A DNA stretch of 7,760 nt from positions 1 through 7,760 of the forward strand of contig NZ_JALNWM010000171.1 of the NCBI RefSeq assembly GCF_023230885.1. Reading direction: 5' to 3'. Every line of letters begins with the position of its first letter. The first letter of the stretch is position 1. Below, piece after piece: positions 1 to 4,806 of this stretch. The notes beneath the pieces are model-generated. The model made no database searches and was not told where the DNA came from. It was given only the letters and a program-made list of their open reading frames with translations. This DNA comes from Desulfocurvus sp. (GTDB lineage: Bacteria > Desulfobacterota > Desulfovibrionia > Desulfovibrionales > Desulfovibrionaceae). Position numbers and translations under genes: made by a program.

Positions 1-302
1 CGTTCGCCCCTCCCGCGGGTCCGGGCAGTGCCGCTGCTGGCTGGCGGTCCCCGGCGGGGTCCGGGCGCCCGGGGAGCGGGGCGCTTCCGGAGGGCGTCAT
101 CGTCCCTTTCCCGTTGCCTCCCGTTTTTTCGTCCCTGTCCGGTGCGTGGCGCGGGGGAGCCGTCGTCCTCCGCGCCTCCAGTCGTTTCTTCTGCCCGGCT
201 TTGGGCGCTAAGGGGGCGGGGCCCGGCGGCCGGAAGGCCCCGGCGGGAGGCGGCGCTGGCCGTACATCCTGCGGGGGGCGACGGCAGGCCGGACGCCGGA
301 AG

Positions 303-329
303 GGCGGCGCCTTCCCCGCAGGCGCCGCC
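303..329. other. Perfect 9-bp inverted repeat (possible RNA hairpin)
   Basis: GGCGGCGCC (303-311) is followed after 9 bases by its exact reverse complement GGCGCCGCC (321-329). It would make a very stable GC-only stem. No proper T-tract follows on either strand (only a short TCTTT lies 5 bases past it on plus), so a terminator role is uncertain. It could equally be chance in such GC-rich DNA. Confidence 0.4.
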
Positions 330-488
330 GTCCATCTTTCGCGGTGTTTCCGTCTCTGCCGTCCCTGTCGGGCTCCTGGCCGGGGCGGGCGGCTTCAGGG
401 CGCCGCGCGTCGGGCGGGCCGCCAGGGGCCTGCGCCTGCGACGGGGCCGCCCCGGCAAGGAGACGGAAACCGGGCGCCTGGACACGCC

Positions 489-509
489 AAAAAACCCTTG
501 CCTGCAAGG
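489..509 (-). terminator. Possible minus-strand intrinsic terminator
   Basis: Read on the minus strand, CCTTG-CAGG-CAAGG forms a 5-bp stem with a 4-base loop, followed by G and then six T (the A-run at 489-494). This is the shape of a small Rho-independent terminator. No minus-strand gene ends immediately upstream of it. It could stop antisense transcription coming through the flavodoxin gene from the minus-strand gene at 1644-2231, or be fortuitous. The stem is short. Confidence 0.3.
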
Positions 510-546
510 CACCGCGGGGGAAATGTCCCAGGAATGAAATTAGGGC

Positions 547-575
547 TTGCTTTTGAAAATGAATTTCAATATCAA
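547..575 (+). promoter_or_regulatory. Flavodoxin promoter, sigma-70 type
   Basis: This is the only AT-rich island in the left part of the window. A -35-like TTGCTT (547-552) and a -10-like TATCAA (570-575) are separated by exactly 17 bases, with 4 of 6 consensus matches in each box. Transcription would start near 582, giving a leader of about 70 bases before the flavodoxin ATG. The Fur-box-like palindrome fills the spacer, which is the usual geometry for repression. The assignment is inferred from sequence only. Confidence 0.55.
554..568 (+). promoter_or_regulatory. Fur box (7-1-7 inverted repeat)
   Basis: TGAAAAT-G-AATTTCA is a 7-1-7 inverted repeat with one mismatched pair. It is very close to the TGAtAAT-N-ATTaTCA form of the Fur site and to the TGAAAAT-N-ATTTTCA variant described for Desulfovibrio. 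Over the classical 19-bp Fur consensus, 555-573 matches 14 of 19 positions by my hand alignment. It lies between the -35 and -10 elements. Flavodoxins are classic iron-starvation substitutes for ferredoxin and are Fur-repressed in many bacteria, so site and gene fit well. A further half-site-like TGAAATT lies at 535-541. Confidence 0.75.
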
Positions 576-599
576 GAATCCCGGTGCACGACACCGCCG

Positions 600-618
600 G
601 GGCGCCAGGGTGGCGCCC
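600..618 (+). other. Hairpin in flavodoxin mRNA leader
   Basis: GGGCGCC (600-606) and GGCGCCC (612-618) pair perfectly around the loop AGGGT. The hairpin would sit in the predicted 5' leader, ending 22 bases before the Shine-Dalgarno sequence. It might stabilise the 5' end of the mRNA or simply reflect GC content. I see no known riboswitch here. Confidence 0.35.
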
Positions 619-651
619 GCAACCGGCAACAGGCAACACGAGGAAATGACC

Positions 652-1092
652 ATGCCAAGCGCGCTTGTCGTCTACGGCTCCACCACCGGCAACACCGAGA
701 CCACGGCCGAGTTCATCGCCAAGACCCTGGCCTCCAAGGGTTTCGACGCCGAGGTCGTCAACGCGGCCAACACGTCCGCCGAGGCCCTGGGCGGCGACTA
801 CGATATCGTCCTGCTGGGCGCCTCCACCTGGGGCGACGAGGATATCGAGTTGCAGGACGATTTCGTCCCCATCTACGAATCCCTGGAGAAATCCGGCCTG
901 GGCGGCAGGAAGACCGCCGTGTTCGGCTGCGGCGACTCCTCCTACACCCATTTCTGCGGCGCCGTGGACGCCATCGAGGAAAAGCTGCGCAACATGGGTT
1001 CCAAGGTCGTGGTCGACTCCCTGAAGATCGACGGCGACCCCGACCGCGGCGAGATCACCGCCTGGGCCGAAGAGGTGGCCGGGCGGGTCTAG
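652..1092 (+). CDS. fld: Flavodoxin (short-chain, Desulfovibrio type)
   Basis: A small cytoplasmic FMN protein that carries one electron at a time at low potential, replacing ferredoxin when iron is scarce. The product is 146 aa, against about 148 for the Desulfovibrio vulgaris protein. The phosphate-binding loop STTGNT is at residues 10-15. The 60s FMN loop STWGD (58-62) supplies W60 and G61, and the 90s loop FGCGDSSY (91-98) supplies Y98, the aromatic residue stacking on the flavin. C93, C102 and the ELQDDF stretch (66-71) are also typical of the group. The start at 652 is preferred because GAGGA (640-644) lies 7 bases upstream and the protein then begins MPSALVVYGS as in homologues. An ATG at 646 is too close to that site. 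The gene is monocistronic, with a Fur-type promoter upstream and a probable terminator at 1332-1356. Confidence 0.96.
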   Translation: MPSALVVYGSTTGNTETTAEFIAKTLASKGFDAEVVNAANTSAEALGGDYDIVLLGASTWGDEDIELQDDFVPIYESLEKSGLGGRKTAVFGCGDSSYTHFCGAVDAIEEKLRNMGSKVVVDSLKIDGDPDRGEITAWAEEVAGRV

Positions 1093-1331
1093 CTTCAACT
1101 GTTCCGGCCGCCGCTTCGGTTCCGGCCGTCCCTTCGGGCTTCCCGCCGTGCCCGGGGGGCGGGCGGGCCGGGCCGCCGCGAGGCTTCTTGGCCCCGCGCG
1201 GCGGCAGGTGGCCGGGCGGCGCACGGGCCGTGCAATGCGGTTCTGCGCTTCCGGCGCCGCCCCCTCCCCACGGGGGCGGCAACCCGGCTCCGGGTGGGTT
1301 CCGCCGGGCTTTGCCCGCCGCCCGGAGCCGG

Positions 1332-1356
1332 GGCCATCGCCGGATGGCCTGTTTTT
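1332..1356 (+). terminator. Rho-independent terminator, probably for flavodoxin
   Basis: GGCCATC (1332-1338) and GATGGCC (1343-1349) pair perfectly around a GCCG loop, followed directly by TGTTTTT (1350-1356). This is the best terminator-shaped structure on the plus strand in the window. It lies 240 bases after the flavodoxin stop, so the mRNA would carry a long, structured 3' untranslated region unless an earlier stop exists. Confidence 0.6.
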
Positions 1357-1578
1357 CCATCGGCGGCGCGGGGTGAGGGCGCGCATCCCTTCGCCCCCCG
1401 CGCCGCCCGGGCACCGGCCACGCGCGCCTGCGGCGACAGGCGCGGGCCGTCCTGCCCGACGAGCGGGGCAGGGGCCAGGGGCCGCCCGGGGCCATCGTCC
1501 GACCTCCACGATGACCCCGGACCGGACCCCGTTTCCAGGCCTGCGGCTGTGCCGCGGCCCCGGTCCTCCGCCGTCCTG

Positions 1579-1603
1579 GGGGCCCGGCATGGTGCCGGGC
1601 CCC
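1579..1603. terminator. Strong 11-bp hairpin, possible terminator
   Basis: An 11-bp perfect stem (1579-1589 with 1593-1603) closes a 3-base TGG loop. It lies 41 bases beyond the stop of the minus-strand gene, so it could end or protect that transcript. On the minus strand no T-run follows. On the plus strand it is followed by a weakly T-rich TTCTCCGTTT, which would make it a backup terminator for flavodoxin read-through. Confidence 0.4.
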
Positions 1604-1620
1604 TTCTCCGTTTCCGCGTC

Positions 1621-1644
1621 CGGGCTTCGCCCCGGGCTTCGCCC
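1621..1644. repeat. 12-bp tandem duplication at the 3' end of a gene
   Basis: CGGGCTTCGCCC occurs twice in direct tandem (1621-1632 and 1633-1644) with no mismatch. Each copy contains a small GGGC-TTC-GCCC hairpin. The last base, 1644, is also the final base of the minus-strand gene's TAG stop. It looks like a recent slippage duplication. No function is evident. Confidence 0.6.
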
Positions 1645-2231
1645 TAGGGCATCCAGTCCATGATGCCCTGCCCCGGATTGGCCCCGCGCCAGCGCGCGAA
1701 ATCCTCCCAGCCGCGCACCCCGTCGCGCAATACCGCCTGATAGATCTCGATACCCATGACCTGTTCGCCCTCGGGCACGGCGTCCTTGATGCGCAGGATG
1801 GCCAGGCGCGTTTCGGGGGTCAGGGTCTCGCCGATGCGCTCGGCCACGCGCTCGAAGTGGCCGTCCCAGCGCGAGCCCCGGGGCATGTGGATCATGTCGA
1901 TCTGCCACTGCTCACCGGCCGCGTCGCGGACCCAGGCGTACCATTCCAGGCACTGGTCCTCGGCGTCCAGCAGGTTGGCGAACCGGACGCGCAGCACCCC
2001 GGGGGCGGCGGCGATGCGCGCCATTGCCGCGAAGCTGTCCTCGATGCGCAGCGGATCGGAGTAGATGTGGAAGTCGATGTCCTTGTGGCGCAGCAAAAGC
2101 CCGGTGCGCAGGGAGCCCACCAGGTTCACCGTGGCCCCGGCGTCCTGCCAGGCCTCCACGACCCCCGTGGCGCGCACCACGTCCCAGGCCTGCCGGCTCG
2201 CGCACCGGGCCCGTTCCAGAATGTCGTCCAC
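1644..2231 (-). CDS. Nucleotidyltransferase-fold protein, function unknown
   Basis: The 195-aa product has the active-site pattern of the DNA polymerase beta-like nucleotidyltransferase superfamily. It shows VGSLRTGLLL (38-47) with the Gly-Ser pair at 39-40, then DIDFHIY (51-57) with D51 and D53 as the first two metal ligands, and QIDMIH (110-115) with D112 as the likely third. All three acidic residues are present, so it may be active. The substrate is unknown. From memory, similar stand-alone proteins occur in other anaerobes, sometimes mislabelled as phosphoglycerate mutase family; nothing here supports a mutase. No signal peptide or membrane segment is seen, so it should be cytoplasmic. 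The GTG start at 2231 is chosen for a perfect AAGGAGG site 5 bases upstream. The 28 codons further upstream are Arg/Ala-rich and unlike the rest. No partner gene adjoins it; it diverges from the exporter operon. Confidence 0.75.
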   Translation of the reverse strand: MDDILERARCASRQAWDVVRATGVVEAWQDAGATVNLVGSLRTGLLLRHKDIDFHIYSDPLRIEDSFAAMARIAAAPGVLRVRFANLLDAEDQCLEWYAWVRDAAGEQWQIDMIHMPRGSRWDGHFERVAERIGETLTPETRLAILRIKDAVPEGEQVMGIEIYQAVLRDGVRGWEDFARWRGANPGQGIMDWMP

Positions 2232-2236
2232 CGTCG

Positions 2237-2243
2237 CCTCCTT
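2237..2243 (-). promoter_or_regulatory. Shine-Dalgarno site fixing a GTG start
   Basis: On the minus strand AAGGAGG ends 5 bases before GTG at 2231-2229. It is a full-consensus site. It argues for this start over the in-frame ATG at 2315, whose extra N-terminus has no family character. Confidence 0.8.
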
Positions 2244-2633
2244 GGGTTCGCCGACCGCGTTCGTCGCGGCGCGGCGGTGCGTACGGGCGCTAGCAGAGCC
2301 GCGCGCCGGGCGCAAGGCCGCCCCGGCGCCCCGGCGCCGTGCCCGCCCGCCCGGCCGATTTCCCGCCCGCTTGCGTTCCGGTCCGCGAGCCCTTCGTTCG
2401 GCTCCGGCCCCGGGCGCCCCGGATTCCCCCCGTCCTTGCCCCGGCCGCTGTTTGCCCCGGCGTTGTGTCCGCCTGTGGCCCGCCCCGCGCCCGGCCGGTC
2501 CTCGCGCGCGAGCCCCGCACCCCGGCTCCCGGCCCGGCGCCCCGGCCCCGAGTCCCCCTGTCCGGCTTGCGCGTCTGCCTCCGGCCCTGGTCGCATTCGC
2601 GGGCGCCGGTTTGGGGGACGCACCGTGCTGACA
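2244..2633. other. GC-rich divergent intergenic region, no gene seen
   Basis: This is the left part of the region between the divergent nucleotidyltransferase gene and exporter operon. It is strongly C-rich on the plus strand, and its open frames are low-complexity. It must contain the promoter of the minus-strand gene unless that lies further right, but I find no clear -35/-10 pair on the minus strand. Nothing else is identifiable. Confidence 0.5.
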
Positions 2634-2683
2634 CGGGGGACGGGAGCGGGTGATGGGGCGGGGGACGGGAGCGGGGCGACGGG
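2634..2683 (+). repeat. Direct repeat forming two G-quadruplex motifs
   Basis: CGGGGGACGGGAGCGGG occurs at 2634-2650 and again, identically, at 2659-2675 (period 25). With the following G-runs, each copy satisfies the G3+N1-7 pattern four times over. The first has G-runs at 2635-2639, 2642-2644, 2648-2650 and 2655-2658; the second at 2660-2664, 2667-2669, 2673-2676 and 2681-2683. The second motif ends 13 bases before the TTGACA element. Quadruplex formation is a prediction from pattern only. Confidence 0.6.
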
Positions 2684-2696
2684 AACCAGAAAAGAC

Positions 2697-2732
2697 TTGA
2701 CAGTTTCCCTAAAATGATTCATTCGTTTGAAT
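2697..2732 (+). promoter_or_regulatory. Putative exporter-operon promoter with operator palindromes
   Basis: This is the only AT-rich island between the divergent genes. It holds a perfect -35 hexamer TTGACA (2697-2702), but no good -10 lies 16-18 bases on. A weaker alternative pairs TTTCCC (2704-2709) with TTGAAT (2727-2732) at 17 bases. A TAAAAT at 2710-2715 lacks a good -35. Overlapping this is AATGA-T-TCATT (2713-2723), a perfect 5-1-5 palindrome, and ATTCA-N6-TGAAT (2717-2732). TetR-family regulators commonly bind palindromes over their own promoters, so this is the natural place for autoregulation by the downstream regulator. Which boxes are used is uncertain. Confidence 0.45.
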
Positions 2733-2772
2733 AGACGGCAACGGACCGGACGGCGGGCCAAGTCCGAGGAGG

Positions 2773-2948
2773 CCTCCGGGCCTCCGGGCCTCCGGGCCTC
2801 CGGGCCTCCGGGCCTCCGGGTCTCCGGGCCTCCGGGCCTCCGGGTCTCCGGGTCTCCGGGTCTCCGGGTCTCCGGGTCTCCGGGTCTCCGGGTCTCCGGG
2901 TCTCCGGGTCTCCGGGCACCCCGGCACCCCGGCACCCCGGCACCCCGG
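2773..2948. repeat. 8-bp tandem repeat array, 22 units
   Basis: The array has twenty-two contiguous 8-bp units with no indels. In order there are six CCTCCGGG, one TCTCCGGG, two CCTCCGGG, nine consecutive TCTCCGGG and four CACCCCGG. A lone exact CCTCCGGG recurs at 3043-3050, and degenerate copies sit near 2993-3008. The left edge is the palindrome GGAGGCCTCC (2768-2777). The ordered variant blocks, with nine identical units in the middle, are what repeated slippage expansion would leave. The array lies between the putative promoter and the regulator's start codon, so it is probably transcribed as 5' leader. It is not CRISPR: there are no unique spacers. The GGG spaced by 5 bases also fits a G-quadruplex pattern. 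Confidence 0.95.
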
Positions 2949-3085
2949 GTTGCGACAGCCGGGCCGCCCGCCCCGGCAGGGCGCGCGGGGGTGCTCCGGG
3001 CCATCCGGGGGGCGCTTCCGCCCGCGTCGGTCCGTCCGCCCGCCTCCGGGCACCGGGCTGGCAAGGCTCCTGCAAGGAACAGAAC

Positions 3086-3808
3086 ATGGAAGGGAATATG
3101 GACAAGGAAATGACACGGCCCGTCCCCCGGGCCGACGGCGGGGCCCAGGCCGGGACGCGCCAGCGGCTCATCGAGGCCGGGGTGCGCCTGTTCGGCCTGC
3201 ACGGTTTCGAGGCCACGGCCACGCGGGCCCTGGCCGCCGAGGCCGGGGTCAACCTGGGGGCCATCCCCTATCATTTCGGCGGCAAGGAGGGCCTGTACCA
3301 CGCCGTGGCCGGGCACATCGTCGACGTGATGCTGGCCCAGGTCGGCCCCAGCGTGGCCGGAACCCTGGCCGTGTGCCAGGACCCCGCCGCCCGGCGCGAG
3401 GACGTGCTGGCCGCCCTGCGCACCACGGTGCGCGGCATGGTGCGGATCATGCTCGCCACCCCCGAGGCGCGCAGCTTCAGCCAGATCGTGCTCCAGGAGC
3501 AGATCGCGCCGACCTCGGCCTTCCCCATCTTCCACGAGCGGTTCCTGAAGCGGGTGCACGCCATGTGGTGCGCGTTGCTGGCCCGGCTCACGGGGCTGGC
3601 TCCGGACAGCCCCGAGCTGATCCTGCGCGCCTTTTCCGTCATGGGCCAGCTGGTCGTCTTCCGCGTGGCCATGGCCTCGGCCGTGCGGCGCCTGGACTGC
3701 GAGAGCCTGGGCGACGCGCACCTGGAGTGCATCGCGCGCATCGTTTGCGACCAGGTCGAGGCCATCACCGAATCCTGTTCCCCCGTCTGTACGGAGGCAA
3801 AGCCATGA
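3086..3808 (+). CDS. cecR: TetR-family regulator, CecR/YbiH-like
   Basis: A 240-aa probable ligand-responsive DNA-binding repressor of the exporter operon it heads. The N-terminal helix-turn-helix spans about residues 24-70; its recognition region, including the AIPYHFGGKEGLY stretch (59-71), is typical of TetR proteins. The C-terminal half resembles E. coli CecR (YbiH), notably the QEQIAPTSAFPIFHERF segment (137-153) and the helix around 180-195. In E. coli, CecR controls the ybhGFSR exporter genes, and the gene order is the same here, so repression of this operon is inferred. The start at 3086 has AAGGAA 6 bases upstream. An in-frame ATG at 3098 (protein MDKEM...) has GAAGGG only 3 bases before it and is less likely. 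The TGA overlaps the next ATG by 4 bases. The leader is long if the promoter at 2697 is right. Confidence 0.9.
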   Translation: MEGNMDKEMTRPVPRADGGAQAGTRQRLIEAGVRLFGLHGFEATATRALAAEAGVNLGAIPYHFGGKEGLYHAVAGHIVDVMLAQVGPSVAGTLAVCQDPAARREDVLAALRTTVRGMVRIMLATPEARSFSQIVLQEQIAPTSAFPIFHERFLKRVHAMWCALLARLTGLAPDSPELILRAFSVMGQLVVFRVAMASAVRRLDCESLGDAHLECIARIVCDQVEAITESCSPVCTEAKP

Positions 3809-4806
3809 AGCGGCGGATCGTCATTCCCTTTGTGGTGCTGGTGGTCAGCGCGGGCCTGTGGTGGTTCCTGGCCGGGCGGGGGCCCGGCGGCGACGGGGCC
3901 CCGCGCCTGTACGGCAATGTGGACATCCGCGAGGTGGAGCTCGCGCCGCGCGTGCCGGGGCTGCTGGCCGAGGTGCGCGTGGACGAGGGCGACGCCGTGG
4001 ACCCCGGGGACGTGCTGGCCGTGCTCGACGGCGAGCCCTACAGCAACGCCCTGGCCCGGGCCGAGGCCGAGCGCGACGCCGCCCGGGCCAACCTGGACAA
4101 GCTCCTCGCCGGATACCGCAGCGAGGAGGTGGCCCAGGCCCGGGCGCGGGTGGCCCAGGTGCAGGCCCGGGCGGAGAACGCCGAGCGCGTGGCCCGGCGC
4201 CGCCAGGAGCTGTACCAGGGCGGGGTCATCGCCGCCCAGGACTACGAGGACGCCGTGGCCGCGCGCGACGCCGCCGCCGCCGAGCTGGACGCGGCGCGCA
4301 AGGCCCTGCGCCTGCAAGTGACGGGTTTTCGCAGCGAGGACGTGCAGGCCGCCGAAGCCGGATTGCGCGCCGCCGAGGCCGCCGCCGCCGCCGCCCGGAC
4401 GGACCTCGCCGACACGCTGCTCGTGGCCCCTGCCGGGGGCACCGTGCTCTCGCGCGTGCGCGAGCCCGGGGCCATGATCGGCGCCGGAACCACGGTGCTT
4501 GTGCTGTCCCTGGACCGGCCGGTCTGGGTGCGGGCCTATGTGCCCGAGCCGCTGCTCGGACGCGTGCATCCCGGCATGGCCGTGGAGGTGACCACCGACT
4601 CGCGCCCGGACGAGCCCTATGCGGGGCGGGTGGGCTTCATTTCGCCGGTGGCGGAGTTCACGCCCAAGAGCGTGGAGACCGAGGCCCTGCGCACCGATCT
4701 GGTCTACCGCCTGCGCATCGTGGTCGACGAGGCCGACCAGGGCCTGCGCCAGGGCATGCCCGTCACCGTGACCCTGCCCCGGGACGACCGGCCCTCCCGG
4801 CCATGA
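3805..4806 (+). CDS. ybhG: HlyD-type membrane fusion protein, YbhG-like
   Basis: The periplasmic adaptor of an ABC exporter, linking the inner-membrane permeases to an outer-membrane channel. It is 333 aa, close to the 332 of E. coli YbhG. An N-terminal hydrophobic segment (5-23) serves as an uncleaved anchor or signal. The first lipoyl half-domain is at about 36-78 (GNVDIREVELAPRVPG start). A long Ala/Arg/Glu-rich helical hairpin, likely coiled coil, spans about 80-203. The second lipoyl half is at 204-236 and the beta-barrel at about 238-325, including TPKSVETEALRTDLVYRLRI (286-305), a stretch characteristic of YbhG-type proteins. The ATG overlaps the regulator's stop (ATGA at 3805-3808), with GGAGG 7 bases upstream. 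Its own stop overlaps the ATPase start in the same way. No outer-membrane TolC-type gene lies in the window. Confidence 0.93.
   Translation: MKRRIVIPFVVLVVSAGLWWFLAGRGPGGDGAPRLYGNVDIREVELAPRVPGLLAEVRVDEGDAVDPGDVLAVLDGEPYSNALARAEAERDAARANLDKLLAGYRSEEVAQARARVAQVQARAENAERVARRRQELYQGGVIAAQDYEDAVAARDAAAAELDAARKALRLQVTGFRSEDVQAAEAGLRAAEAAAAAARTDLADTLLVAPAGGTVLSRVREPGAMIGAGTTVLVLSLDRPVWVRAYVPEPLLGRVHPGMAVEVTTDSRPDEPYAGRVGFISPVAEFTPKSVETEALRTDLVYRLRIVVDEADQGLRQGMPVTVTLPRDDRPSRP

Larger units (their letters stand above)
1..530. other. GC-rich stretch with no supported gene
   Basis: I see no convincing gene here. All reading frames give Pro/Arg/Gly/Ala-rich translations with no recognisable domain. 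None of the long open frames has a Shine-Dalgarno-like start that stands out, and open frames on both strands are expected at this GC content. The stretch holds a perfect 9-bp inverted repeat at 303-329 and a small hairpin at 489-509, both listed separately. It may be intergenic DNA between the flavodoxin gene and a gene beyond the left edge. I cannot exclude a small unrecognised gene or RNA. Confidence 0.6.
1093..1643. other. Hairpin-rich GC spacer, no supported gene
   Basis: No supported gene is visible; open frames here translate to low-complexity Pro/Arg/Gly sequence. It lies between the convergent ends of the flavodoxin gene and the minus-strand nucleotidyltransferase gene. It is unusually rich in perfect inverted repeats: 1172-1180/1197-1205 (9 bp), 1256-1264/1272-1280 (9 bp), 1332-1338/1343-1349 (7 bp plus T-run), 1423-1430/1437-1444 (8 bp) and 1579-1589/1593-1603 (11 bp). 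A 12-bp tandem duplication ends in the stop codon of the minus-strand gene. Several stems may be terminators; the rest have no assigned role. Confidence 0.55.

Noticed and set aside
91..129. Plus-strand terminator ending at the T-run 124-129
   Set aside because: The only stem nearby (GGGCG...CGTCCC) is bulged, short and separated from the T-run by 17 bases.
646..651. Flavodoxin start at the ATG at 646
   Set aside because: It is only 1 base from the GAGGA ribosome site; the ATG at 652 has proper spacing and gives the expected N-terminus.
208..1908. Very long minus-strand open frame across the flavodoxin gene
   Set aside because: It is an antisense shadow of flavodoxin plus GC-rich spacer. 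It contains no recognisable domain and conflicts with a strong gene on the other strand and the minus-strand gene in another frame.
2232..2315. N-terminal extension of the nucleotidyltransferase-fold protein to an ATG at 2315
   Set aside because: The 28 extra residues are Arg/Ala-rich and unlike the domain, while a perfect AAGGAGG sits 5 bases before the internal GTG at 2231.
2773..2948. CRISPR array
   Set aside because: The units are 8 bp and contiguous with no unique spacers, and no cas genes are present.
2727..3113. Plus-strand open frame from a TTG through the array, overlapping the regulator start
   Set aside because: It has no Shine-Dalgarno-like site at the start, is low-complexity throughout, and has no family resemblance. 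A leader peptide cannot be excluded but nothing supports one.
2719..3264. Minus-strand open frames through the octamer array encoding a Gly-Asp-Pro-Glu-Thr-Arg-Arg-Pro repeat
   Set aside because: An 8-bp unit gives the same eight-residue repeat, permuted, in all three frames when no stop is present, so openness is automatic. The frames also run antisense to the well-supported regulator gene and lack a convincing start.
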